Origin: Clostridia bacterium
GTDB taxonomy: Bacteria > Bacillota > Clostridia > Christensenellales > Aristaeellaceae
Length of the DNA: 64,000 bases
Assembly: GCA_017512805.1 (NCBI GenBank)
Contig: JAFWES010000090.1
Span: 1-64,000 of the forward strand
Direction of reading: 5' to 3'
In this document: positions 38,899 to 45,712 of the stretch, piece by piece
Layout of the letters: every line of letters starts with the position of its first letter
Numbering within the stretch: the first letter of the stretch is position 1
Notes under the pieces: model-generated
Told to the model about the DNA's origin: nothing
Database searches by the model: none
What the model saw: the letters and a program-made list of their open reading frames with translations, nothing else
Made by a program: the position numbers and the translations under genes

Positions 38899-38921
38899 CC
38901 GTGGAGCATAGCGGATTCGAA
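38899..38921. repeat. attR of the integrative element
   Basis: Identical to the 23 bases at 32518-32540. It forms the 3' end (acceptor 3' strand and part of the T arm) of the intact tRNA-Ala gene. Confidence 0.9.
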
Positions 38922-38974
38922 CCGCTGACCCCCACACTGCCAGTGTGGTGCGCTACCAGCTGCGCTAATGCCCC
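38902..38974 (-). tRNA. tRNA-Ala (anticodon GGC)
   Basis: Read on the minus strand, GGGGCAT pairs with ATGCTCC in the acceptor stem, including the G3-U70 pair that marks alanine tRNAs. The D arm has GCGC..GCGC and the anticodon stem CCACA/TGTGG encloses CTGGCAG (anticodon GGC, reads GCC). The T arm has AGCGG-TTCGAAT-CCGCT. The length is 73 without CCA, which is not encoded. It serves as the attachment site of the 6.4 kb element. Confidence 0.95.
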
Positions 38975-38987
38975 GCGAACAGGGGTT

Positions 38988-39016
38988 AATATAGCACAGT
39001 TTTGACTGTTTGTAAA
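38988..39016 (-). promoter_or_regulatory. tRNA-Ala promoter
   Basis: On the minus strand TTTACA, a 17-bp spacer and TATATT with TGC extended -10, about 14 bases before the tRNA 5' end. Confidence 0.82.
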
Positions 39017-39055
39017 GTCCTTTTTTTCTAATTTTTTAAAAAAGTTTCCGGTGCC

Positions 39056-39730
39056 TCAGGGAGAAGCGGCGGATGAATCCGCAGCTGAAAGAGCATTAGA
39101 GGCTTTTTCAAACCGCAGTGTCACCAGCCAGGTTTCCGGGCCGATCCAGGAGCGGATCAGGTTTTCCAGTGTCCCGGTCGCCCGGTTCCACGACTCCTCG
39201 GCAGAGACTTCGGAGAGCGCCGCTTGCGCGCGCTGGGAGCGCTCCTCCTCCAGCAGCTGCATCCGGCGCTTTTCCGTCAGGGGATACCAGAAATCCTGAC
39301 GGTCGATGTCGGTGGGGGTCAGGGAATCGGAAAGGATTTCAAGAGGCGGAAGGGTCAGGGTCAGCACCCCCCCTTCAGCGGAGACGGCCGCTTTTGTCAG
39401 GTCAAACCCGATGCTGGCGTGGTAATCGTATTGAATGGTCACCCGCTGGACTTCACCGATCAGGGCCGCCTGCACGGTGGAGGTCAGGACGCCCTGATCG
39501 TCCACGGTCAGGGTTTCCAGCCGGGCGGAGTCGGAAAGCTTATGCCGCAGGATTTCGCTGACCCGCTCTGTGCGGGCGGGATCCGGCCAGAGGCGGCCGA
39601 TCAGGCGCGTCAGATGGGGCAGAAAAACAAGGGTCAGGGACAGAACCAACGCCGTTGAAACGATCCTCGTCAGAAAGCGCAGAGGGCGGGGAAAACGCCT
39701 GCGGCGCGGCCGCATTTCTTCCTGGGACAT
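39056..39730 (-). CDS. DUF4230 membrane-anchored protein
   Basis: A 224-residue protein of the DUF4230 family, function unknown. A very basic N-terminus (RPRRRRFPRPLRFLTR) is followed by one transmembrane segment (IVSTALVLSLTLVFLPHLTRLIG). The family core lies in RVTIQYDYHASIGFDLTKAAVSAEGGVLTLTLPPLEILSD, and a helical C-terminus follows. The start is placed at 39730 because AAGGAAGGAG precedes that ATG by 8 bases; an upstream ATG at 39760 lacks such a site. It is transcribed toward the tRNA gene. Confidence 0.85.
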   Translation of the reverse strand: MSQEEMRPRRRRFPRPLRFLTRIVSTALVLSLTLVFLPHLTRLIGRLWPDPARTERVSEILRHKLSDSARLETLTVDDQGVLTSTVQAALIGEVQRVTIQYDYHASIGFDLTKAAVSAEGGVLTLTLPPLEILSDSLTPTDIDRQDFWYPLTEKRRMQLLEEERSQRAQAALSEVSAEESWNRATGTLENLIRSWIGPETWLVTLRFEKASNALSAADSSAASP

Positions 39731-39857
39731 ATACGCAGCTCCTTCCTTCAGGCGGAACATCGCCTGTACCCGGTTAGCCGGACCGGTTCAGCCGCACAGA
39801 AGGAACGGGCCCGCTGTGCGCTTCTGAACGGTTCCGGACCGAACAGCTATGTTCGCT

Positions 39858-40040
39858 TTACGCCAGCTGCACCAGCAGCGGAATGATCAGATATTTAAAC
39901 AGGAGGAAACAGACGGCAGCCACCCCGATGAAGGCAAACACATAGAGCCAGAGGCTGTGCCGGGGGCGCCTGGGCCTGCGGCGGCCGGGAAAAGGATGCT
40001 GCTGAGGGGAAGGGGCGGATGGCCGTCTTTTTCTGAACAT
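39858..40040 (-). CDS. Small single-pass membrane protein (60 aa)
   Basis: Sixty residues: a strongly basic, Pro-rich cytosolic half (MFRKRRPSAPSPQQHPFPG, then RRRPRRPRHS) and one C-terminal membrane helix (LWLYVFAFIGVAAVCFLLFKYLIIPLLV). AGGAGA sits 7 bases before the ATG on the minus strand. Its basic-Arg/one-helix layout resembles that of the DUF4230 gene next to it on the same strand. The function is unknown. Longer minus-strand frames covering it run antisense through argC and are not used. Confidence 0.72.
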   Translation of the reverse strand: MFRKRRPSAPSPQQHPFPGRRRPRRPRHSLWLYVFAFIGVAAVCFLLFKYLIIPLLVQLA

Positions 40041-40307
40041 GATTCTATCTCCTGAAATCAGAGCGGTGCCATCAGGCACTGATTTTTTTAGAAGTAGGTA
40101 TACACTTGCTGCGCTTCCAGGGCTGAACAGGTACGATCTGATGAGCATACCCTGTTTCAAAGCCAGCGCGCGGCGCTGCTGTCGGAAAACCGTATTCATC
40201 ATATTCTCACAGGCCGAACTTGTCAAATATTCAGCCTGTGCGGCGGAACCATCTGCGCGGAATGTTCCGAGAAGTCTGGAGACCGACAGAAAAGATAATG
40301 TATAATC

Positions 40308-40389
40308 TATGAATATATACATAATAGTTGCGAAAAATATGTATAAATATACAAATTGGCATTGACAAGCGTTCTGAAAAAGATATAAT
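40308..40389 (+). promoter_or_regulatory. argC promoter with ArgR-box-like palindromes
   Basis: TTGACA (40362-40367), a 16-bp spacer and TATAAT (40384-40389). Just upstream are TGTATAAATATACA (40340-40353, the ARG-box form TGnAT-N4-ATnCA) and an imperfect palindrome TATGAATATATACATA (40308-40323). Both fit binding by the arginine repressor ArgR. The rest of the 393-bp gap between the divergent genes (40,041-40,433) is AT-rich. It holds one terminator-like hairpin (GTGCC/GGCAC then TTTTTTT, about 40,066-40,088) with no plus-strand gene ahead of it. Confidence 0.72.
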
Positions 40390-40433
40390 GAAACAAGCAT
40401 CAGGCAGCGGGAACGCGAAAGGGAGATTGTGGG

Positions 40434-41357
40434 ATGACCAGGATATTTATCGACGGGAAGGCGGGGACCACGGGCCTTCGCCTGGCGGAGAGGCTGCAGG
40501 GCCGGAAGGATCTGGAAATCATGGAGCTGCCGGAGGAAAGCCGCAAGGATCCCGAGGCCCGGGCGGAGATGCTGAACCGGGCGGACGTGGCTTTTCTCTG
40601 CCTGCCGGACGCGGCAGCCGTGGAGGCCGCCGATATGGTGCGCAGCGATCATACGGTCATTATTGACACCTCCACCGCCCACAGGGTGGATCCCGACTGG
40701 TGCTACGGAATGCCCGAGCTGTCCGGGCAGCGGGAGAGGATCCGGTCGGCGAAGCGGATCGCGAATCCGGGCTGCCATGCCAGCGGGTTTATTGCCCTGG
40801 TGGCGCCGCTGCGGGCCGCGGGGACGCTGGGGAAGAATGTCCGGCTGAGCTGCTTTTCCCTGACCGGGTATTCCGGTGGCGGAAAGAAAATGATCGCCGA
40901 ATATGAAGCGGAAGCGCTGCCGGCTCTCTATCAGGCGCCGCGGCAATACGGGCTGGGGCAGAGCCACAAGCACCTCCCGGAGATGGCACGTTTCTGCGAT
41001 CTGGAATACGCGCCGGTCTTTTGTCCCATCGTGGCGCCCTACTATGCCGGCATGGAGGTGACAGTGCCGCTGACCTCCGCCGAAACCGGGGCTTCGCCGG
41101 AGGAGATCCGGGAAATCTATCGGAAGGCCTACGGATCCGGCCTGATCCGCTACGCGGAGGCGCCGGACGAAAACGGTTTTCTGTCGGCGGGGGCCATGAC
41201 GGGGCGCGACAGCATGGAGGTTTCCGTGTTCGGAAACGCGGACCGCATGCTGCTGGTTTCCCGGTTCGACAACCTGGGGAAGGGCGCGTCCGGGGCGGCG
41301 ATTCAGAATATGAATATCGTGCTGGGAAAGGACGAAACAGAGGGACTGGTGGAGTAA
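40434..41357 (+). CDS. argC: N-acetyl-gamma-glutamyl-phosphate reductase, short type
   Basis: NADPH-dependent reductase of N-acetylglutamyl phosphate, third step of arginine synthesis. At 307 residues with IDGKAGTTGLRLAERL at the N-terminus it is the short (type 2) ArgC rather than the ~345-residue type. The catalytic cysteine lies in IANPGCHASGFIAL. SGGGKKMIAEYE and QSHKHLPEM match the family. GGGAG precedes the ATG. First gene of the arg operon. Confidence 0.95.
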   Translation: MTRIFIDGKAGTTGLRLAERLQGRKDLEIMELPEESRKDPEARAEMLNRADVAFLCLPDAAAVEAADMVRSDHTVIIDTSTAHRVDPDWCYGMPELSGQRERIRSAKRIANPGCHASGFIALVAPLRAAGTLGKNVRLSCFSLTGYSGGGKKMIAEYEAEALPALYQAPRQYGLGQSHKHLPEMARFCDLEYAPVFCPIVAPYYAGMEVTVPLTSAETGASPEEIREIYRKAYGSGLIRYAEAPDENGFLSAGAMTGRDSMEVSVFGNADRMLLVSRFDNLGKGASGAAIQNMNIVLGKDETEGLVE

Positions 41358-41361
41358 AGGA

Positions 41362-41847
41362 ATGGGGAAGGAAAACCGTTTGCTGGAAGTACGGCTCATG
41401 CCCATGACGCCGGCGGACTATGATGAGGTGCACGCCCTGTGGCTGACCATCCGGGGGTTTGGAATCCGGGCCATCGATGACTCCCGGGAGGACATCGAAC
41501 GGTTTATCCGGCGAAACCCCTCCACCAGCGTGGTGGCCAGGGCGGAGGGCAGAATCGTGGGATCCATTCTCTGCGGGTCCGACGGGCGGCAGGGCGCGCT
41601 GTACCATGTGTGCGTCGCGGAGGAATACCGGCGGAAGGGAATCGGAACGCGGATGGTCGGCTTCTGCATGCATCAGCTGAAGTATATGGGGATCAACAAG
41701 GTATCGCTGATCGCCTTTGCCAGCAATGACGGAGGCAATGCCTTCTGGAATCAGATCGGATGGACCCGGAAGCGGGACGTGAACTATTATGAATTTGTGC
41801 TGAACGAGAACAATATCACCCGGTTTATAGGAGAGGAAAAATCATGA
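41362..41847 (+). CDS. GNAT acetyltransferase within the arg operon
   Basis: A 161-residue GNAT-fold acetyltransferase. The acetyl-CoA loop is EYRRKGIGTRMVGF (about 91-104), with strand 4 at ALYHVCVAEE and the C-terminal FWNQIGWTRKRDVNYYEFVL. It starts four bases after argC and overlaps argJ by four, so it is made with the arginine enzymes. Acetylglutamate synthesis is already covered by ArgJ, which follows. This one may therefore supplement that step, like short ArgA-type enzymes, or act on something else. The residues do not decide. Confidence 0.85.
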   Translation: MGKENRLLEVRLMPMTPADYDEVHALWLTIRGFGIRAIDDSREDIERFIRRNPSTSVVARAEGRIVGSILCGSDGRQGALYHVCVAEEYRRKGIGTRMVGFCMHQLKYMGINKVSLIAFASNDGGNAFWNQIGWTRKRDVNYYEFVLNENNITRFIGEEKS

Positions 41848-43088
41848 TACAGCGGATCGATGGCGGGATTACCAGCGCAAAGGGCTTCAAAACGGCCAGC
41901 TGCGAAGCGGGAATCAAATATCCGAACCGGCGGGACATGGCCCTGGTTTGGGCGGATGTACCCTGCGCGGTGGCCGGAACCTTTACTTCCAACAGGGTGA
42001 AGGCGGCGCCGGTCCAGTGGGACCGGAAAATTGTACAGGACGGGGGCCCGGTGCAGGCGATCGTGGTGAATACCGGGATCGCCAACGCGGGTACCGGATC
42101 GGAAGGAATGCGCCTGTGCCGTGAGTCGGCGCAATGCGCCGGGGAGGTCTTGGGCATCCTGGCGGAGCGGGTGCTGATCGGATCCACCGGCGTCATCGGA
42201 CCGAATGTCCCGCTGGAGCGGATTCAGGCAGGCATCCGCACCATGGCGGGGAACCTGAGCGATTCCCGGGAAGCGGCGGCGCTGGCGGCCCGGGCGATTA
42301 TGACCACCGATACGGTCCCCAAAGAAGCGGCGGTGACCTTTGTGCTGCCCGCGGTGGGGGGAGAAGGCGCTGTGACCGTGACTCTGGGAGGCATGAGCAA
42401 GGGTTCGGGAATGATTCATCCCAACATGTGCACCATGCTGGCGTATCTTTCCACGGACTGCGCCATCGATCAGGGCCTTTTACGGGAAGCCGTCAGTGCG
42501 GCGGTGACCGATACGTTCAACATGATTACGGTGGACGGAGACACCAGCACCAACGATACCCTTCTGGTGCTGTCCAGCGGGATGGCCGGGAATGCCCCCA
42601 TTACGGAGAAGGATGAAGCGTATGATGTGTTTCTGGCGGCGCTGACGGAGGTTTGCCGGGCGCTGGCGATTCAGATGGCCAGGGATGGAGAAGGGGCGAC
42701 CCACCTGATCGAGACCCGGGTGATCGGGGCGGATACGAAGGAGAACGCCCGGACGCTGGCCAAGTCCGTGGTGGGATCCAGCCTGGTGAAGGCGATGGTG
42801 TACGGGAAGGACGCCAATTGCGGCCGGGTGCTGTGCGCGCTGGGATACGCGGGGCCGGCCTTTGATCCCGCCAAGATCGAGATCGAAATGATCGGGGACG
42901 CGGGGACGGTGTGCTTCTACCGGGACGGCTGCGTTCAGCTCTTTGACGAGGCAAAGGCCCTGGAGATTCTTTCCGAGCGGGACGTCCGTTTTGTATGCGA
43001 TATGAAGATGGGGACGGAAGAGGCCACGGCCTGGGGCTGCGACCTGACATACGATTATGTCAAAATCAACGGGGATTACCGGACTTGA
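41844..43088 (+). CDS. argJ: Bifunctional glutamate N-acetyltransferase/ornithine acetyltransferase
   Basis: Recycles the acetyl group from N-acetylornithine to glutamate. It is a self-cleaving Ntn-type enzyme of 414 residues. The cleavage region is GGMSKGSGMIHPNMCTMLAYLSTDC, in which threonine becomes the new N-terminal nucleophile. Most homologues have Ala-Thr at the scissile bond, whereas here it is Cys-Thr. ITVDGDTSTNDTLLVLSSG is also typical, and IDGGITSAKGF opens the protein. Start overlaps the GNAT gene (ATGA). Confidence 0.96.
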   Translation: MIQRIDGGITSAKGFKTASCEAGIKYPNRRDMALVWADVPCAVAGTFTSNRVKAAPVQWDRKIVQDGGPVQAIVVNTGIANAGTGSEGMRLCRESAQCAGEVLGILAERVLIGSTGVIGPNVPLERIQAGIRTMAGNLSDSREAAALAARAIMTTDTVPKEAAVTFVLPAVGGEGAVTVTLGGMSKGSGMIHPNMCTMLAYLSTDCAIDQGLLREAVSAAVTDTFNMITVDGDTSTNDTLLVLSSGMAGNAPITEKDEAYDVFLAALTEVCRALAIQMARDGEGATHLIETRVIGADTKENARTLAKSVVGSSLVKAMVYGKDANCGRVLCALGYAGPAFDPAKIEIEMIGDAGTVCFYRDGCVQLFDEAKALEILSERDVRFVCDMKMGTEEATAWGCDLTYDYVKINGDYRT

Positions 43089-43137
43089 TGGACAGCCCGC
43101 AGGGGCCGCAGGCCGCAAATAAGAAGAAAACGAAGCT

Positions 43138-43203
43138 TGTCCCCCGCGCAGCGGGGACAGTAAGTCAGAATCCCGCGGCAAATCATCGCCGCAGGGGGGA
43201 GGA
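43138..43203 (+). repeat. Palindromic repeat family A, copy 4
   Basis: GTCCCCCGCGCAGCGGGGAC, then AGTAAGTCAGAATCC, the hairpin GCGGCAAATCATCGCCGC and AGGGGGGAGG, which is the Shine-Dalgarno for argB. It splits the otherwise compact arg operon between argJ and argB. Confidence 0.87.
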
Positions 43204-43209
43204 AAACGC

Positions 43210-44082
43210 ATGGATTATCCGATTTCCAACGCGGAACGGGCAGAAATCCTCACCCAGGCGCTGCCCTATATCCGGCAATACAACGGGAAGATCGTGGTCG
43301 TCAAGTACGGAGGCAACGCCATGATCAGCGAGACGCTGCGCCAGCAGGTGATGGAGGATATCGTGCTGCTGTGGCTGATCGGCGTCAAGGTGGTTCTGGT
43401 TCACGGGGGAGGCCCGGAAATCAACGACCTGATGAATAAACTGGGCAAGAAGCCGGAGTTTGTGGACGGGCTGCGGGTTACCGACCGGGAGACGGTGGAC
43501 ATTGTCCAGATGGTGCTGGCGGGGAAGGTGAACAAGACGCTGGTCAACCTGCTGGAAATGAAGGGCGGAAGAGCGATCGGCCTGAGCGGGATGGATGACC
43601 GGCTGATCGAGGCGGAGGTCAAGGATCCCCGCCTGGGCTACGTGGGAAGGATCACCCATATCCATATCGAACCGGTCAGGGATTTGCTGGAAAAAGGATA
43701 TATTCCGGTGATTTCCACCCTGGGATGCGATGCGGAGGGGAATACCTATAACATCAACGGGGATACGGCGGCGGCCCGGATTGCCGGAGCGCTGAAGGCG
43801 GAACGCATGATTCTGATGACGGATATCGCCGGCATCCTGCGGGACAAGGACGATCCGTCCACGCTGATCCCCCACGTAAATGCGGAGGAAATTGAGGAAC
43901 TGAAGAAGGAAGGAGTCATCACCGGGGGGATGATCCCCAAGGTGGAGTGCTGCACGGAAGCAACCAGGCGGGGCGTTCGCAACGTGGTCATCATGGATGG
44001 GCGGATTCCCCATTCCATTCTGATGGAGCTGCTGACGGATGAAGGCGCCGGTACCATGGTGCTGGGGGGAGAAGAGGCATGA
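43210..44082 (+). CDS. argB: Acetylglutamate kinase
   Basis: Phosphorylates N-acetylglutamate, second step of arginine synthesis. Amino acid kinase fold with VVVKYGGNAM (phosphate-binding Lys), VLVHGGGPEINDLMNKLG, and LSGMDDRLIEA. An N-terminal helix of ~25 residues (ISNAERAEILTQALPYIRQYNG) precedes the core, a feature of hexameric, arginine-inhibited kinases. That fits a cyclic pathway with ArgJ. Length 290. The start is fixed by the GGGGGGAGG of the family A repeat. Its stop overlaps argD by four bases. Confidence 0.96.
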   Translation: MDYPISNAERAEILTQALPYIRQYNGKIVVVKYGGNAMISETLRQQVMEDIVLLWLIGVKVVLVHGGGPEINDLMNKLGKKPEFVDGLRVTDRETVDIVQMVLAGKVNKTLVNLLEMKGGRAIGLSGMDDRLIEAEVKDPRLGYVGRITHIHIEPVRDLLEKGYIPVISTLGCDAEGNTYNINGDTAAARIAGALKAERMILMTDIAGILRDKDDPSTLIPHVNAEEIEELKKEGVITGGMIPKVECCTEATRRGVRNVVIMDGRIPHSILMELLTDEGAGTMVLGGEEA

Positions 44083-45245
44083 GCGAAAAGATGAATCTGA
44101 AGGAAATGGACCAGACCTATGTGGCGGGAACCTACAAGCGGTTTCCGGTGGAAATCGTCCGGGGGGAAGGCTCCGTGGTCTTTGATGAAACCGGGAAACG
44201 GTATATCGACCTGGGCAGCGGAATCGCCGTGACCTCCTTCGGCGTAGCCGATCCCATCTGGCGCGAGGCGGTCGTCCGGCAGGCGGGCCAGGTTCAGCAC
44301 ATGTCCAATCTGTATTATACAAAGCCCTGCGCGGAGCTGGCCAGGATGCTGTGCAAAAGAACGGGGATGAAAAAGGTCTTCTTCTCCAACTCGGGGGCGG
44401 AGGCAAACGAATGCGCCATCAAGGCGGCCCGGAAGCGTCAGGCGGAACGGAAAGGGCCGGACTGCCACATCATCGTGACCCTGAAGAACAGCTTTCACGG
44501 CCGGACCCTGACCACCCTGGCGGCCACCGGGCAGGATCATTATCATGAGCTGTACCAGCCCCTGACCCCGGGCTTTCTGTCCTGCGCGCCGGAGGAAATT
44601 CCGGAGCTTCCGCACCCGGAAAGGATTGCCGGGGTGCTGATCGAGTGCATTCAGGGAGAGGGCGGGGTCGTGCAGATTCCGCCGGAAGCGCTGGGGCGGA
44701 TCGCGGATTTTACGAAGCGGAATGATATCCTGCTGATGGTGGATGAGGTGCAGACAGGCAACGGCCGGACCGGAAAGCTGTATTCCTATATGCATTTCGG
44801 CCTGGAGCCGGATATCGTCTCCACGGCCAAGGGCCTGGCCGGCGGACTGCCCCTGGGTGCCACGCTGCTGGGGGAACAGGTGCAGGATGTGTTCGGATTC
44901 GGGGATCACGGTTCCACCTTCGGCGGAAACCCCATGGCCTGCGCAGGGGCGATTTCCGTCCTGAGCCGGATCGATGACGATTTAATGAAAGAAGTCACGG
45001 AAAAAGGAAACTGGCTGAAAGCCTATTTCGGGACGGTTCAGGGGGTTCAATCCGTATCCGGCCTGGGGCTGATGATGGGCATCCAGACCGACAAACCCGC
45101 AGGGGAGATTGTGAGCGCGGCGATGGACAGGGGCGTCCTGTGCCTGACGGCCAAGGACAAGGTGCGGCTGCTGCCGGCGCTGAATATCTCCTGGAGCCTG
45201 CTGAAGGAGGCGGCGGAGATCCTCAAAGCGTGCATCGAAGCGTAA
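44079..45245 (+). CDS. argD: Acetylornithine aminotransferase
   Basis: PLP-dependent class III transaminase making N-acetylornithine. FSNSGAEANECAIKAAR and LLMVDEVQTGNGRTGKLYSY are family signatures, and the PLP lysine lies in IVSTAKGLAGGLPLGA. Length 388. It overlaps argB (ATGA) and is followed by a terminator, so it closes the operon. argF, argG and argH are not here, so the last steps must be encoded elsewhere. Confidence 0.95.
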   Translation: MSEKMNLKEMDQTYVAGTYKRFPVEIVRGEGSVVFDETGKRYIDLGSGIAVTSFGVADPIWREAVVRQAGQVQHMSNLYYTKPCAELARMLCKRTGMKKVFFSNSGAEANECAIKAARKRQAERKGPDCHIIVTLKNSFHGRTLTTLAATGQDHYHELYQPLTPGFLSCAPEEIPELPHPERIAGVLIECIQGEGGVVQIPPEALGRIADFTKRNDILLMVDEVQTGNGRTGKLYSYMHFGLEPDIVSTAKGLAGGLPLGATLLGEQVQDVFGFGDHGSTFGGNPMACAGAISVLSRIDDDLMKEVTEKGNWLKAYFGTVQGVQSVSGLGLMMGIQTDKPAGEIVSAAMDRGVLCLTAKDKVRLLPALNISWSLLKEAAEILKACIEA

Positions 45246-45250
45246 CGCAG

Positions 45251-45278
45251 GGGAGCTGAGAACCAGCTCCCGTTTTTT
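45251..45278 (+). terminator. Terminator of the arg operon
   Basis: GGGAGCTG pairs with CAGCTCCC around AGAAC, followed by G and TTTTTT. Confidence 0.9.
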
Positions 45279-45293
45279 ATCGGAGGATCACTT

Positions 45294-45331
45294 TTCAGTC
45301 CTGAAAGCGGAGCGACTGAATTGTTACATCG
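45294..45331 (+). repeat. Palindromic repeat family B, copy 3
   Basis: TTCAGTCCTGAAAGCGGAGC then GACTGAATTGTTACAT. The outer arms TTCAGTC/GACTGAA pair perfectly. It lies between the arg terminator and the metal-export promoter. Confidence 0.8.
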
Positions 45332-45384
45332 GATGGATTTTTGTTCCGGGGAACAGAACAGTTACAGAAAACTGTTATTCGGTA

Positions 45385-45439
45385 TTGACAGCGAAAGCAT
45401 ATAGGAGTATAGTACAGACAAACACTTGAACAAGTGTTT
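45385..45439 (+). promoter_or_regulatory. Promoter and palindromic operator of the metal-export genes
   Basis: TTGACA (45385-45390), a 17-bp spacer and TATAGT (45408-45413). Over the likely start site lies the perfect palindrome AAACACTTG-AA-CAAGTGTTT (45420-45439). Its form resembles operators of ArsR/SmtB-type metal sensors, which sit at this place to block transcription. No such regulator gene is in the window. Confidence 0.75.
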
Positions 45440-45471
45440 AAATGAATGAACGTTTAGAGGAGGACACCCCC

Positions 45472-45690
45472 ATGAGGAAGACCTATCAGATCGAAGTAGA
45501 CTGCGCGAACTGCGCCAACAAGATGGAGAATGCAGCCTGCGGGGTGCCGGGCGTGAAGGAAGCCACGGTCAATTTTATGGCCCTGAAAATGAAGGTGGAG
45601 TTTGACGAAGGGGCAGACCCGGCGGCGGTGATGGAAGAAGTCCGGAAACAGTGCAAACGGGTGGAGAGTGACTGCGAGATCTATCTCTGA
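45472..45690 (+). CDS. HMA-domain heavy-metal-binding protein (72 aa)
   Basis: A small ferredoxin-fold HMA protein with the metal-binding pair in EVDCANCANKMENAA (CxxC) and the typical VPGVKEATVNFMALKMKVEF. It likely hands metal to, or senses metal for, the P-type ATPase encoded 22 bp downstream, which itself lacks an N-terminal HMA domain. The ATG at 45472 follows GGAGGAC; an upstream ATG at 45442 falls at the operator edge. Confidence 0.88.
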   Translation: MRKTYQIEVDCANCANKMENAACGVPGVKEATVNFMALKMKVEFDEGADPAAVMEEVRKQCKRVESDCEIYL

Positions 45691-45712
45691 TCCCGGGAAG
45701 AAGGCGGCAAAG

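Larger units (their letters stand above)
32518..38921. mobile_element. 6.4 kb integrative element inserted in tRNA-Ala(GGC)
   Basis: Bounded by identical 23-bp direct repeats (32518-32540 and 38899-38921) that match the 3' end of the tRNA-Ala gene. The tyrosine integrase gene lies next to the end with the intact tRNA, as is usual. The cargo is AT-richer than the flanks and has different codon use. It carries an integrase, a serine recombinase, a winged-helix protein, a possible nuclease, two unrecognised proteins, a 65-residue protein and a candidate small RNA. I see no relaxase, transfer, capsid or terminase gene, so it is neither a full conjugative element nor a full prophage. It may be a satellite or genomic island mobilised by helpers. 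Confidence 0.88.

Noticed and set aside
32518..38921. Reading the element as a prophage or conjugative element.
   Set aside because: No capsid, terminase, lysis, relaxase or type IV secretion gene is present within the att sites; the relaxase fragment at 58.5 kb lies far outside.
40039..40305. An 88-codon plus-strand ORF between the small membrane protein gene and argC.
   Set aside because: No ribosome-binding site, antisense overlap with a real start region, and unlikely amino-acid composition; the region is better read as regulatory.
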